NCBI GenBank assembly: GCA_934047225.1
Contig: OW203993.1
Location: 25,744,069 to 25,808,068 of the forward strand
Direction of reading: 5' to 3'
Origin: Ypsolopha sequella
Taxonomy: Eukaryota > Arthropoda > Insecta > Lepidoptera > Ypsolophidae
DNA: 64,000 nt
Notes under the pieces: generated by a model
What the model was told of the DNA's origin: nothing
The model's database searches: none
Seen by the model: the letters and a program-made list of their open reading frames with translations, nothing else
In this document: positions 12,701 to 23,512 of the stretch, in pieces
Numbering within the stretch: the stretch's first letter is position 1
How the letters are laid out: each line of letters starts with the position of its first letter
Program-made: the position numbers and the translations under genes

Positions 12701-15700
12701 AGGATGATTTTTTTTTCGTCTATCCTCTAGTGTGGGGTGTCGTTGGATAGGTAATTTAAAAATATTGGGGGTGTGGGAAGACTATTTTTCGATCCAGGGT
12801 TTCGTTTGCGAAATATTAAGTTTGAAAGTGTTAATTTTTGTTAGAGTCAAGTGTCCCCCCCCCTGCCAGCGAAACAGTTGTATTTGGAGACGTGAAAAAA
12901 ATCACGGCAGTAGTATACATAACGAAATTAAAAGGATAAATCTCACAGCTAAGTAGGCTTTACAAGTTAACGAGTACAGATCACGCCAAACTTTTAGTCC
13001 CCTCTAAACACGGGGCGATTCGCATCAGCAGGAACAAAATGTATGGGCTGTTCTTGGGAAGAGCAACTTCCAAGCGTACTAGAAATTTGGCGCCATCTTT
13101 ATTATTATAGATAATGGTACGGAACCCTTCGTGCGCGAGTCTGACTCGCACTTAGCCTTTTTTTTCTCTCTTTACAGTTTGTGGGTATCGTGAATCAAAT
13201 GTTCTCCATCACCTAAAGGTTGGCTGGAAGTAATTGCTTTCAGTGATAAACCTGCCTTTTTATGTACAGTATTGTTAACTCCTAACTTTGTATTCTGTGT
13301 ATATTTTGTGTACAACGAAGTGTCTGTTCATTCATTCATAATATGATTCAATCAATTAATCAAAATACAAGGTGTTGATTCGGTCACAAATTTCCGTAGG
13401 AAGCAGGGGTATTAATATGTATGATGGGTATGGCCACGATGTGAACTGCTAGTTTTGTATCACTATTGCTTGAATGATATTGAGAATTAAGAGGGTTAAT
13501 AAAGCCAATTCTGAAGGCTTTAATTTTAGTTTTAGTGCTGTCAAAGCTTAAAATTTTCCAAAGAAATTTAGCTTCTAATCCTAACTGTTAAGAACTATTT
13601 TGTATTGAAGAAAATTTGGTTATGACAGCACTAAAATTAAAATTAAAGCCTTCAGAATCGGCTTTAATATGATCATTCCAAAAATCTGTCATGTTTTAGA
13701 TTTCCGTACCTCAAAATGCAAAACGGATGTAGGATCACTTTGTTGTCTGTATGTCTGTCTATCAAGACCCTTTTGCTCGGGCCCCATATGATATATCAAT
13801 ACAATACAATACAATATCTTTATTTACCAAAACGCTTACACTATTTTATTACATTCTTAAGGTAACTTACTTAATTATGAACTAAAATTAGTGTGCATGT
13901 ATAGTGATGAGAATAACTGTGGATTCCACGCTAAGTCTAACTTGTCCCGTGGAATCAAAGACTGATTATCAAAATTAATTAATTAATCCGAGGTTTAAAA
14001 ACAAGAAGGAAGATATTTAACACTAAGAATAATAAAAAACAATTGGACATTTTTAAATTAGCGCAAGGCCTAAATCTAAACTAATATAAATATAAGTGTG
14101 AACTAAAAACAAAATTCTAGCTATTGAACTTAATAGAATGTAAAATAATACGTAAACAGTAGCAAGTATATTTTTGTTTAAGGGCTGATTTAGGACACTG
14201 TTAGCAATAATACCTCTGTTTCTTCATAATTTAATGTGAGTAACCAAGTTGAAACTGATACCTCCTACAGAAGTCTACAGCCCCATGGTGCTGTAAACAC
14301 ATCAGGCTTCTAATTCGACGCGAAATAAGTTATTGCACTTTACATAATCAATTTCATACAAATTAGCTCAACATGAAAACCTATAGGCCACTTCCAGTTT
14401 ATTTAGAAACCTGAAATTTCGTTTTTAGAGGTAGGTCTTATAGCATACACATAGGAAAAAATCTGAAAATTACAAATATTTAATTATTTAGGAAGTTATT
14501 AAATACCAACTGTGTTACTACAAAAGGGTGTTTAAACGATGTTTAACTTTAGACAGTGTTTAAATCTGTTGCTGTCACTTTTTACAATATGAAAGAAAAG
14601 ACGACAACAACAGATTTAAACACTGTCTAAAGTTAAACACCGTTTTGTAGTAACACCGCAACTATTTAGACCCTTAAGATACATAGAGTTTAATAGATCG
14701 TAAGTCTTAAGTTAAGTTGGTCCTTCAAGTGAAATTATTTACCACAAATGTTTTTAAGGTTCCGTACCCGTATTGTGTGGTGGTACGGAACCTTGGACGA
14801 ATAAACCAGCACAGAACCCTTCGTGCGCGAGTCCGACCCGCGCTTAGCCGGAGTTTTTCTTCTTCAAATAATTGTTTAATTTGTTGGTCATATATTTTTG
14901 TAAAGTGACGACATTGGTGTTTTTTTCAAAGCGTGTTTTTTTTTAAATTAGGCTACCGTTTTAGTATTGTTTTGGCATCCCTATTGTAGACATCTAACCT
15001 GTATTGAAAGTTGCAAACCAAATCAACAACCTTTATGTACACTGTACATACAGTGTACATACAGATGGCCTATTATGTATCTTTAGTTGCCAACTGGACC
15101 GGGTGCCTTTCATCAAAAACATAGATATACTATCGAATTCCGGTTGTCTAAGTATATGTTCGCACTCGAAGTAACGACACAGTTCGTAAATAGTTCAATA
15201 CCTATTAAAGGCAATATTAAAAGTTCAGTTTGTAACTGTATTTTTGATGATAGGCATCCAGTCCAATTGGCAACCAAACAAAGACACATAATAGAGAGGC
15301 AGGTTGTCGATTTGGTACATACAGTGTTGGTACAGTCCTTCATGTTTCTCCATAATCAACTTCCTACCTAGTGATATAGACACTCACCCTCAATTCCATG
15401 TGACGAAGTCTGCACTTCTTGTCGAGGCACTTGCCCTGCTGCCACGCTGCACACATTGTCTCACAACCCAGAGCGGAGGGCTCATGTCGGAACACACAGT
15501 TATCTCCCTGTAGAAATAATATTCTTTAAATTAGGCTATGTTTTTTTAAAGTTATCCATTTGAATTGTAGTTTCTCTACTAGAAGAGCAGCTTTTTAAAT
15601 TTTTCTTCCTATATAATCAAGAGATTAACAAAGGTAAAAAAGCTGTTTTTTATAAGCTAAGGGATAACCTCTATGTCAGAAACTATGAATTGTTAAATTT

Positions 15701-18206
15701 TATTTTGAGATCTCTTAACATGAGAATTAAGGGCTGGTTTGCAATGTATTAAATACTAGGTTTTGCTTTCAGCTGTGCTCGGGTGAAAGTAGTTTTTGTT
15801 ACCATTTAATGAAATGTTTATTTAAATCACAACATAAACACATAATTGATTATTTAACAAATAAATAAATGAGAAATAAAGTAATTGAACTAATTACAAT
15901 GACAAGACATATTATTACATTGTAGCCGATTCTGAAGGCTTCAACTTTAGTTTTAGTGCTGTCAAAACTAAATTTTCATCATTGCAAAATAGTTCATAAG
16001 TGTGAAGAACAGAAGCTAAATTACTTTGGAAAAACGTAAGTATTGACAGCACTAAAACTAAAGTAAAAGCCTTCAGAATCGGCTTTAGTATCTCTCTAAA
16101 GGTATCAGAGATTGCTTGAGTGTGACCTGGGCCCTTAATTCAATACTTACTATCCTAACTATAGTAAGCTAACCAACCTTACTTCAATAACTATCACTTT
16201 CACTTTTAAAGGCATTGTGATTGGCTAAAAATTATGTGTGATATCATTTCTAGCCAATCACAATACATTTAAAAGTGATAGTGATAGGTGTTGAAGGTAG
16301 ACAATAAGGCCCCAGATTAGACAGACACTTGTTTCACCAATTAATATTTCAGATTTGAATGTTACAGGTAGTAACGCAACGGCCAGTCTTCACTTCACAC
16401 CCAAATAACAAGTGTGATCTGATAACTGAAACTGGCTTTCTGAAGTGCACAAATCAAATACTGTTTTGTTACCCAGGTAACCGAATACATTTTAACTTCT
16501 GGGGACCATAAAATGCAGGTAAAATGGCGGTGAGGCATCTATAATTTTATTTTATTACTGCACCATACTAGGTTAAGATGATGTTGCGAATACTGGAAAC
16601 TAGTGATAGTACTCATTGAAACGAATAACCTATGGAACCAACCCACAAATCTATTGCCAGTTTCCGGCTTCTGCAACATCTTCTTAACATAGTGTATATC
16701 TAAAGTGTTGCATTACCAGGGCTGCACTCAGTTTGATCACCCACTCATCTTAACATAGTGTATATCTAAAGTGTTGCATTACCAGGGCTGCACTCAGTTT
16801 GATCACCCACTCATCTTAACATAGTGTATATCTAAAGTGTTGCATTACCAGGGCTGCACTCAGTTTGATCACCCACTCATCTTAACATAGTGTATATCTA
16901 AAGTGTTGCATTACCAGGGCTGCACTCAGTTTGATCACCCACTCATCACTGACTGTATGATAGCATAATACATACAAATTCAACTTGTGCAAAAGAGAAG
17001 AAATTATTGCCAGGCATCGGTGGGCTATCAAACTGAACTCAGCCCAGACAGCAAAATGAATTAGTAAATCATTAGAAACTATCAGTGATAGGCAGAGATA
17101 CAGGTTCAATACCTGTCTGAGATTTATTTTGTCAGAGAATTGGATTCTTATTGATTTTTCTTTCTGCCCCCCTATTCTGTATCTTTAGTTGCCAACTGTA
17201 CTAGGTGCCTATCATCAAAAACATAGATAAAAACTGAAATTTCAAAATTGCCTTTAGTGGGTATTGAACTATTAACAATCTGTGTCGTCACTTCAAGTGT
17301 GAACATATCCTTAGGACATCGGAATTCGATAGTATATCTATGTTTTTGATGATAGACACCCAGTCCAGAAGGCAACTAGAGATACATAATAGGCCCGCTG
17401 GTCATTCTTATGATATTCAGTTTTGAAACTGATTGATTTCAAGATAAATAAACTATTATTGTATACTATATTGACAATCCACATTTAAGTGGTTTCTTCC
17501 CATACACACAGATACACTTTGTAGCAAAAGAATGGCTATATAATTAATTACATAAATTATCCTTGAAGACCTTAATTTGTAACCTGTGAGTGATAGAAAC
17601 ACTTTAAATATCTCCTTATTGACACTTCAGCTTTTTGGTTACTTTTGTAAATAGTCCTATTCTATCATTGTTTAATTTTATAAAATTAAATAATATCAAA
17701 TCATAAAAACTAAATAATGTGTGTTCTGATGTTTACTAATTTTGATATTTTAAAATATCCCGCCCGCGTGGCCTACAGGTAACAAATAACATATTTTTTT
17801 CCAGGAACAAACATAATAAGTGCTGTCACTCCTTCTTAATTGAATATACAAACTGACAATATCCCAAACAAAGCTAGCGAGGCCCCAGATACTCCCAGCT
17901 TCTGCAATGCTGCGAAAAACTTCAGAAACTACAGGTCCAAAGGATATATGGCAACCAACTACATATTTAAATCCTGTTTCAAATGCAGTCTCATTTTAAG
18001 TCGCTTATAGGGACCCCCTAATCTATATCACGCTCCTATGTTCGGGCACCTGGGCTGAACGTTGATAGTGAGGCAGTCAGATAAGACTGTCTTAGCTTAA
18101 TCCAACAGACTTTTATAAAATGAAGATTAAGCAAGTAGGTACTGACCTTGGTACACGTAGAATAATAGTAAAAATAGCAGTCGTTAAATTTCCTAGGAGA
18201 TTCCAT
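2701..18206 (-). CDS. ZC3H11A: ZC3H11A-like CCCH zinc-finger protein, six exons, complete
   Basis: Joining 18206-18147, 15507-15388, 12408-12271, 11056-10939, 9492-9337 and 3722-2701 gives one open frame of 537 codons with consistent phases (0,0,0,1,1) and GT/AG introns. Fingers: C-x7-C-x5-C-x3-H spans exons 1-2 (CYFYYYSTC...), C-x7-C-x4-C-x3-H is in exon 2 (CAAWQQGKCLDKKCRLRH), and C-x8-C-x4-C-x3-H is in exon 3 (CYWENQPGGCRKKHCPFMH). This spacing, the phrase IPCYWENQPGGC, the LSLDEIRAKK motif in exon 6 and the acidic end DLLDSFDAINEDL all match the vertebrate ZC3H11A layout. Family members are nuclear RNA-binding proteins tied to the TREX mRNA-export machinery; that role is inferred by homology. 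The protein is shorter than human ZC3H11A (about 810 aa). The start is the first ATG of exon 1, directly before the first finger. Confidence 0.88.
5095..5300. repeat. GC-richer fold-back element (family shared with about 60801-61020)
   Basis: Outer arms around 'gtcagacatcgcccgc' (left) and 'gcgggcgcagactggctta' (right) pair imperfectly, with an inner pair containing runs of ctctc/gagag. A diverged copy lies near 60801-61020 ('ccagacatcgcccgcggcgc'). Confidence 0.65.
7549..8279. repeat. TIR element of about 730 bp with an inner hairpin
   Basis: The left end 'ttacggataatgttaggt' and right end 'aacgtaacattagccgtaa' are inverted repeats that extend about 45 bp ('aagattagccggcta'). Inside, 7855-8030 forms a second inverted repeat around 'taacagaaagttaatt', flanked by 'gcgaagcgag'-type sequence. 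Confidence 0.65.
8525..8805. repeat. Possible short fold-back element
   Basis: Ends 'attgaaaagtatctacgtag' and 'ctgtagatacttttcaat'-like form inverted repeats of about 20 bp around an interior that itself has a small palindrome ('gggaatgggaatattccc'). Confidence 0.45.
9337..9492 (-). CDS. ZC3H11A: ZC3H11A-like exon 5
   Basis: The 156-nt exon has phase 1 in and phase 1 out, acceptor tttcag|TG and donor GAAG|GTATGA. It encodes VVLDSAILGVLPASS... followed by a His/Pro-rich stretch (PPHPPHPHDAPP) and ...VDPLVVNFEE. It is much GC-richer than the flanking introns. Confidence 0.82.
9778..9894. repeat. Near-perfect hairpin element, about 117 bp
   Basis: Arms of about 50 bp contain 'gaccaactttggtcgtcgtc' on the left and its complement on the right, ending in 'atcgataataa'. 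MITE-like. Confidence 0.8.
10003..10297 (+). repeat. Full-length 'gggttccgta ... cacttggccgg' dispersed repeat
   Basis: Begins 'agggttccgtaaccaaaggg' and ends 'gactcgcacttggccgg', with an internal inverted 'tacggaaccct'. Clearly the same ~280-bp family as 47516-47793 and, internally deleted, 34704-34912. Confidence 0.8.
10440..10780. repeat. Diverged fold-back element (family also at about 28030-28400)
   Basis: Contains 'cgctgttcacgcgcagcgtt' and an inverted pair built on 'taccgcgtaattctcatt' (about 10609 and 10752). The GC-rich part reappears in inverted orientation near 28170-28220. Confidence 0.5.
10781..10938 (-). pseudogene. Decayed duplicate of ZC3H11A-like exon 4
   Basis: Directly downstream of the exon 4 donor, minus-strand sequence repeats the exon 4 order: an acceptor-like ctacag|GTCAGCCAGTGACAG, then GTGGGCAAGCAGCAA, CCCGGAGTGCCGAAGCCGG and TGCCCTTGCTGTGGCA. 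Small indels shift its frame relative to exon 4 (a 3-base 'gag' and several others are missing), and the donor is lost. I read it as a tandem exon duplication that has decayed. Confidence 0.7.
10939..11056 (-). CDS. ZC3H11A: ZC3H11A-like exon 4
   Basis: The 118-nt exon encodes 39 residues of Pro/Val/Gln-rich linker (VPVPGVPQPVPLLWQQQRQ) plus one base. Acceptor is ctccag|GGC and donor CAAG|GTAACC; phase 0 in, phase 1 out, matching exon 5. The open frame runs past the donor into the duplicated copy, so a retained-intron form would be translatable for a distance. Confidence 0.78.
11667..12113. repeat. Inverted-repeat element with poly-C runs
   Basis: Ends 'caacaattacgtgatca' (left) and 'tgatcacgtaattgttgaat' (right) are inverted. 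Inside are several runs of 9-16 C and direct repeats of 'atgtgatcacagcgtaatct'. No coding potential. Confidence 0.65.
12271..12408 (-). CDS. ZC3H11A: ZC3H11A-like exon 3 (third CCCH finger)
   Basis: 46 codons, phase 0/0, acceptor ttgcag|AAA and donor CCG|GTGAGT. It encodes KNRKQIPCYWENQPGGCRKK, then HCPFMHKNPEARTDGI; finger spacing is C-x8-C-x4-C-x3-H. Confidence 0.92.
12495..13160 (+). repeat. Long variant of the 'gggttccgta' repeat
   Basis: Starts 'agggttccgtagtcaacaac' and ends 'tggtacggaacccttcgtgc' plus 'gactcgcacttagcc', with a tetranucleotide 'gtct/gtcc' stretch near the head. The interior differs from the ~280-bp form, so this may be a fuller relative. Confidence 0.65.
13501..13667. 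repeat. Fold-back element, 'ccgattctgaaggc' family, copy 1
   Basis: Arms of about 45 bp start 'agccaattctgaaggcttta' and end 'ccttcagaatcggcttta'. Two more copies lie at 15923-16087 and 23963-24127. Confidence 0.85.
13797..14210 (-). repeat. Likely LINE 3' tail, minus orientation
   Basis: Starts with '(atacaa)n'-type repeats and 'tatctttatttac', which read on the minus strand as a 3' end with AATAAAGATATTGTATTG. This is typical of LINE 3' ends. No coding sequence is left. Confidence 0.45.
14512..14657. repeat. Fold-back element, 'gtgttactacaaaac' family, copy 1
   Basis: Arms of about 55 bp ('ggtgtttaaacgatgtttaa' versus the reverse complement ending 'gtagtaacacc'). A second, very similar copy lies at 51100-51236 in an msps intron. 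Confidence 0.85.
14755..14856 (+). repeat. Short internally deleted 'gggttccgta' repeat
   Basis: Keeps only the head ('aaggttccgtacccg'), the inverted 'gtacggaacctt' and the tail 'cgtgcgcgagtccgacccg'. Confidence 0.6.
15071..15294. repeat. Fold-back element, 'tagttgccaactgg' family, copy 1
   Basis: Starts 'tattatgtatctttagttgc' and ends with its inverted counterpart ('ccaattggcaacc ... cataata'). Another full copy is at 17172-17392, and a split copy at 53045-53607. Confidence 0.8.
15388..15507 (-). CDS. ZC3H11A: ZC3H11A-like exon 2 (end of finger 1, all of finger 2)
   Basis: 40 codons, phase 0/0; acceptor ctacag|GGAGAT, donor AGG|GTGAGT. GDNCVFRH completes finger 1; MCAAWQQGKCLDKKCRLRH is finger 2. 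Confidence 0.92.
15923..16087. repeat. Fold-back element, 'ccgattctgaaggc' family, copy 2
   Basis: Same inverted ends as 13501-13667, with a diverged centre. Confidence 0.85.
16165..16305. repeat. Fold-back element, 'attggcta' family, copy 1
   Basis: Arms contain 'ctatcactttcacttttaaa' and its inverse, with an inner 'gtgattggcta ... tagccaatcac'. A relative is at 26495-26625. Confidence 0.75.
16681..16946. repeat. Tandem array, 66-bp unit, about 4 copies
   Basis: Units start at about 16681, 16747, 16813 and 16879, carrying 'cttaacatagtgtatatcta' and ending in 'cagtttgatcacccactc'. Copies are essentially identical. The unit includes one end of the fold-back that follows, so the array seems to have grown from the element's left terminus. 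Confidence 0.9.
16920..17047. repeat. Fold-back element abutting the 66-bp array
   Basis: Left end 'ctgcactcagtttgatcacc' and right end 'tatcaaactgaactcagcc' are inverted. It is related to 18716-18846, which shares 'ttttgcacgagttgaatttg'-like central sequence. Confidence 0.7.
17172..17392. repeat. Fold-back element, 'tagttgccaactgg' family, copy 2
   Basis: Starts 'tattctgtatctttagttgc', ends 'ggcaactagagatacataat'; interior matches 15071-15294 in inverted order. Confidence 0.8.
18147..18206 (-). CDS. ZC3H11A: ZC3H11A-like exon 1 (start codon)
   Basis: 20 codons, MESPRKFNDCYFYYYSTCTK, with donor AAG|GTCAGT. The ATG is in context GTGCACC|ATGG. A good acceptor-like ttttgtttccag lies just upstream on the minus strand (about 18226), so a non-coding 5' exon is likely further right; no promoter was identified. 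Confidence 0.88.
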
Positions 18207-18715
18207 GGTGCACACGGCCTTCCAGGGGCTGGAAACAAAATATCACCATGTTACGCCGACATCATGTAAACACTGCACATTCCATAGAAAATTATATAAA
18301 CGCCACAACATACTTCGCTGCTATAAAATGTTAATGGAATCTGTAAAAATACACGTGGGAATTGGTTTCGAGAACAGATAAACGTAAGATTTTACATTTT
18401 GACAATTTGCAAGGCATGTCGCGGCGGAAAGTTGCAAAATAAAAACTACACATGTGTCAAATCGATAAACTCGAGGAATTACACTTACCGTGATTTAAAA
18501 AAACTTAAAAATAATTAAATTATACAAGAAATAACTACACAACAGATATCTAACACAAAATAAGTCGAACGTCAGAAGATTAGCAGATATGGCGGACTTT
18601 CAAATCCACCATTGTTATCTTTTAATTATTACCATAGAACTAGAAAGTTAGGAAAATTTCAGAAGGGACAGTTACTTTCAGTTTTGACGATGGTTGGTCG
18701 CGGTATAAACCTTCC

Positions 18716-18846
18716 CTACAGGACTGGGTTCAGTTTGATCGCCCGCCGACACCTGACGATCGTGACATCTCTTTTGCACGAGTTGAATTTGTATATGCTA
18801 TCCTGCTGTCAGTGACTGAGCGGGCGATCAAACTGAACGCAGCCCT
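18716..18846. repeat. Fold-back element, about 130 bp
   Basis: Arms 'gggttcagtttgatcgcccg' and 'cgggcgatcaaactgaacgc' are inverted. Confidence 0.8.
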
Positions 18847-18904
18847 GAACATAAAGCGAAAACCAGACTAGAAGAGTGGTTATCAGATTAAACAAAATAA
18901 ATAC

Positions 18905-19085
18905 ACTCAGCTATGGTTGCGTTCCTGAACGCTGCGCCGCGCTGGGGTAGAAATAAAATTTTGCTGTCACCCGTTCCCCAACCACCCAATCACCCGAGTG
19001 AAAACGAACACCTCAGAACAATTCTCTAAGTCGTTCATAAACCTTGTCAGAATATAAAATTCACTTTGACATTTAAATTTTAGGA
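18905..19085. repeat. Dispersed repeat also seen at about 35360-35525
   Basis: The two stretches share the order 'gcgttcct(g/a)aacgc', 'ctgtcacc', 'aaccaccc', 'cccgagt(g/a)aaaacgaac' and 'cactttgaca'. Non-coding; class unknown. Confidence 0.55.
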
Positions 19086-19087
19086 CC

Positions 19088-19317
19088 CTTACCCCCGGTT
19101 TCTGAAAGGCCAATCAATATTAACAGTAGATTAAAAAATAATTATCTGTGGATTAAGCCAGAAAAAGTGGGAATTTTACATTTAAATCAAAAATTAACTA
19201 AGTTAATTATTGATTCATCACTATTCAGACTTCATATAATATGCTTTATTTCCACCGTTATTTGCGGTTAAAGTTTTTTTAATCTACTTTGATTGGCCTT
19301 TCAGAAACCGGGGGTGA
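19088..19317. repeat. Fold-back element, about 230 bp
   Basis: Ends 'acccccggtttctgaaaggc' and 'gcctttcagaaaccgggggt' are perfect inverse copies. Confidence 0.88.
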
Positions 19318-19639
19318 AATTCAGGAATAAATTTTCATTATTACATTTGTCATCACATTACGCGCCATTTGTTGTTTTCTGGGTCATAGAATTCGTCAGA
19401 ATGACTTGTAAAGCCATTTAATTACGGTATAAACCTACCCTACCCTAGAGTGCTAATTGATAAAAAATGTAAAGTAACTTGGCTTACAGTAGGTAAGTAC
19501 TTACTTTATATTTATATAACATGAGTCGGGCTTGTCTGCAAACCAAGCAACGTCAACCAAAAGTTGATCCACACATTTGTTTTATGTTCAAGGGAAGATG
19601 GCAAATATGAGGATTATTATTTATTTTATGGATTATTAC

Positions 19640-19935
19640 TCGGAAACCCCCTCGAAGTTATTCGGGGGAGAGTAAGAGAACAGTTCCCAACCAGGCATAC
19701 AACCAGATGTTTCACCATGCCTGAGACCGATTGATGGGGGTATATCCTTATAAGAAACAGACTGGTGACGGGCAGCGGCGTCACTGGTGTGAGGGTTTTA
19801 GCACCATTCTCACCAACCCGCCTACTTAGCGAGTGTGGGTATGGGCATTTCTTCCAAGAAGACCACTAAGAGTGGCAAAATCTTGGAAATTCCTATAGAT
19901 GTCCTATAGAAGACAGGCTGATGGATGGATGGATA
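19640..19935 (+). repeat. SINE-like repeat with an RTE-type 3' end, copy 1
   Basis: Contains 'tattcgggggagagtaagag', 'actggtgacgggcagcggcg' and ends in 'aggctgatggatggatgg'. The same family is at 26090-26400 (minus) and 33237-33466 (plus). The end resembles the 3' end of the RTE fragments at 50520-50822 and 58722-58852, so it could be mobilised by that LINE. Confidence 0.7.
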
Positions 19936-21060
19936 TTCATAAAACACTCTTACGTAAATTGGATCACTATGGTATGAGGAGTAAATCTTTGGCGTTATTG
20001 AAGTCATATCTTAGTGATCGAATTCAAAAAATTAGACATTAATGGGGTAAAATCATGTGGAGAATTTGTTAAAATGGGTGTCCCACAGCCACAGGGTTCT
20101 ATATTGGGGCTCTTGTTATTTTTAATTTGCATAAATGATCTTCCTCATTTAGTTAAAGACTTATCTAAGATAGTACTATTCGCAGACGACATGTAACTTA
20201 TTTTTCAAGTCAATAGACGTAAAGATATATTTGACTACGACGACACTGGTTCTTGATTGGTTCACTGCAAATAATTAAGTTTTAAACGCAAAATGTATAA
20301 AATTTACTGCACCAAATGTAATTGCAGTGGATGTTAATTTGCTTTTGTAGGGGTCTAAGCTGGAGTTGGTTAACGAAATTAAGTTTTTAGGCCTTACGAT
20401 AGACTTTCGTCTTCAGTGGGGTACCCACGTACATAGGAGCCATAGTTTAGCCGCATACGCTGTAAGACGCATAAGGCAAATTACTGATGTAGATACTGCT
20501 AGATTTGTCTATTTTAGTTACTTTCACAGCATTATGTCATAGGGCATGCTGTTATGGGGTAGAGCCATGAAGCCACGGATACAGACGCAGTCTTTGTTTT
20601 GCAGAAGAGAACAATTTGGGCTATATATAATACGAAGCGCCGGGTTTTATTAAGAGAAAAATTCAAAGAAATTAATATATTAACGGTTCCTTGAGAATTT
20701 ACTTACCAAGTCCTTAATTAGGTCAGAAAAAAATGTTGAGTCTTTCCCAAGACTTGGTGAGCAACACTATAAAGAAACCAGAAATTAGCATAAACTAGCT
20801 TTTCCAAAAATCAGACTCGCTAAGGTGGGGACGAAACCTCTTTCGTGGGACATGGTATAAGATTTTCTAAGAAACTTCCAAAACTTCCTTACTTTGTCAG
20901 AGAATAAGTTTACACTGTTTATAAAGCAGGGCCTATTGAAAATGGCATATTATAAAATAAATGATTACTTAGATGATACTAAAGCATTGGGTTGTGATAG
21001 TGATCTTTGTCATAATAGTAGTTAGTATAATTTCCTAACTTATGTTATGATTCCTCTAGA
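19936..21060 (+). pseudogene. Decayed non-LTR retrotransposon reverse transcriptase (jockey-like)
   Basis: Conserved reverse transcriptase blocks occur in order but in shifting frames: LDHYGMRSKSLALLKSYLSD, then QGSILGLLLFLICINDLPH, then the catalytic FADDM with a stop after it (20180-20196). Later come IDTARFVYFSYFHSIM- and MLLWGR-type sequence (about 20490-20570). Frameshifts and stops make it inactive. It lies in the intergenic space between the two genes. Confidence 0.8.
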
Positions 21061-23265
21061 ACTTACGTTAGTTAGTTAATAGATGAAATGACTGTAAAAG
21101 CAGATGGACTATATGGGACAGGTAGACAGAGGTATTATATATTTTTTTGCCTTCATGACATAATATAAATAAATAATTTTCCTGTCTTGTATTTTTATCT
21201 CTTTATTGAATTAAAGGAATGTCTTAATTTATATTACAATAACATTAGTTATTGTAAGAAAATAATATTAAGAAAAAAAAGACATGATTTTGCTAAGTTT
21301 CTTGCCCTTCGAGTGTATATTTTTATTATATTTAAGTAAACCTTACCATTATTATTTACTTGTGTATTTCTCCATATTATTATTTATTATATAAAACTAT
21401 TATGTACCTATAGACATAGATTATTTAGTTATATTACATTAAAACCGACCTGTAATAAATGTATCTGATATACCTACACTACATAAATAAATATATTTCA
21501 TTTCATAGTGGTTATTTTGGTATCACTAATCGATCTATCATCGAGAAAATAAATGCTTGGAAATACTAATGGGAGGTTCACATATATATTTTTAATTTTT
21601 CTTTTATAATTGAAACTAAAGTTTTTGCATTTTGTTTTATAGTACCGAGAAGCACCCATGAAATAATTCATTGGTTATGCTTGTAGTAGTACCTTTGAGA
21701 CATTTTAAATTCCCTATTTTTCTAATAAATGGCTTACCAAATACTTCAATAGCGACATCGTCACCTAAACAGCTGAAATGGCGGCACTGTATTATTATTT
21801 CAGTTCTGCAAATATCTCTAATCTATGAGGTATCAAGAAGCCATAGACACTTTTTTATTATCGTTCGGAAATAAAAGGTGCCAACGTTCAAAAACTAAAG
21901 AATGTCGTAACATTAAAGTTTCTAGTAACATTAAACATAAGTCACAAAAGGCAACATTGCATATTTTTCCAACTTTAATCAAAACATAAATGTTAAAAAG
22001 GGGCCAAGTTCCGTTAAAGGTAGTGTACAGGTAGCAGCACGGTTTATGAATGAGGTCTTACCTCGCTAGTCATTTTTCTTCTAATTTTTTGCGCGAATGA
22101 AGACATACGCTAGTCCCCCACCCTCATATATAATGTACTCTTTGCCCCCACCGCTTTCGCCGAGCAGTCAAAAATCGTGCCGCGACCTGTAGGATCGTCA
22201 GCTTAGCAAATCGGGTGCAAAGTTCAATGGAGGTTCCTTAGCCTTTTGAAAAGTCGAACTAACCATTACAACTGTTTTTTTTTATTCGGTTCATTATACC
22301 TACATAGCTACTTCCAGAAATTACCCCCTGCATAAAAACAAGTTTTACGCCTTTAAAGAGTGCATTGAGAGATAGAAAATCCGGTCAAGATTATCTGTCT
22401 TCTTTTCGCTTGTATACGCTCAATGACCGCCCTCTATGCAAAATTTTAAATTTATAAGTCGTCTGGTTTTTATATGAGCTAAAAATTCAAGTTTCATTTG
22501 CATTGGCTTGGCGTAACAACTGAGGGGGCAGGGGTGGCCTTGCCCGCCTTGAAGTGGCTCACCTAAAACTTTCACTACCATTCACAAAAAGGATAAATTA
22601 CTTTAAAAACAGTTGAAAAATACATTAAGATCAGAACAGTACCTTTAAGATCAGAACATAATATTGTCTTGGGGCGCCAGGCTCCCCTAGACAAAAATGC
22701 TAACTACGCCAACGTTTATAGATGGAGGAGGATGGGCAGTTCAGATACTTTTTTTAATTTAAATTATTAAACAGTAAACAAATCTTATATTTTAAAACAA
22801 TGCCCTGCAAAACTGTATAAACAGTTTGACTGCAGGAATGAGTCTCGTGAGTAACAGAAAATCATTTTCTATTATTTAAAATTAAAATATAAAAGAGAAA
22901 AAAGAAAAAATAATACTTTGTGTATGCTTAATTATTGAGTGTCTCTAAAATATACTTTTTAAGAGATCTCCTAAACTTATATTTATTTGGCTCATTTCGA
23001 ATATCCTTGCCTAGATGAGATTGATATCTTTGTCTTAAAAGTGCATGCCCGCAGCATAACTAACTTTTTTTAAATCCCAGAAATAATTCAGAAAATGTGA
23101 AGACGACCAATAGATAAATGAAAGTCGAATTATCGTGTCGTATGAACTTTATTAAATATTTACTAATCATGATTTTAATCCATCAATTTACATACAAGAA
23201 TTAAATGCTCACACTAACATAAGAGTGAAATCAAATTCAAACAAAAAAGACAAATATAAATATAA
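21061..23265. other. Intergenic, no recognised gene
   Basis: A/T-rich tail of the LINE remnant, then unique-looking sequence. Small open frames (for example 21671-21874) lack family features. Nothing supported on either strand. Confidence 0.6.
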
Positions 23266-23267
23266 GG

Positions 23268-23512
23268 TGACTTTTATTTATGCAGCCAAATTCATACTGT
23301 AGACTCGGTAAGTGGTCAGGACCAAGGTTCAACGACCGTCCTAACAAAAGAAAAAAAAATGTGCCCCTATACTATGTAGTTTACGAACAACTACCGAGTC
23401 AATCAGTATAAGAAACATTAATTTTATTTAGCGTTTTTCATAAACAGGGTCATCGAACCTTGGTTCTGACCACATACCGAGTCTCCAGTATACATTTGGC
23501 TATATAAATAAA
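23268..23512. repeat. TIR element, about 245 bp
   Basis: Left 'actgtagactcggtaagtgg' plus 'caaggttcaacga' is mirrored by right 'tcgaaccttggttctgacca' and 'accgagtctccagta'. Confidence 0.8.
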
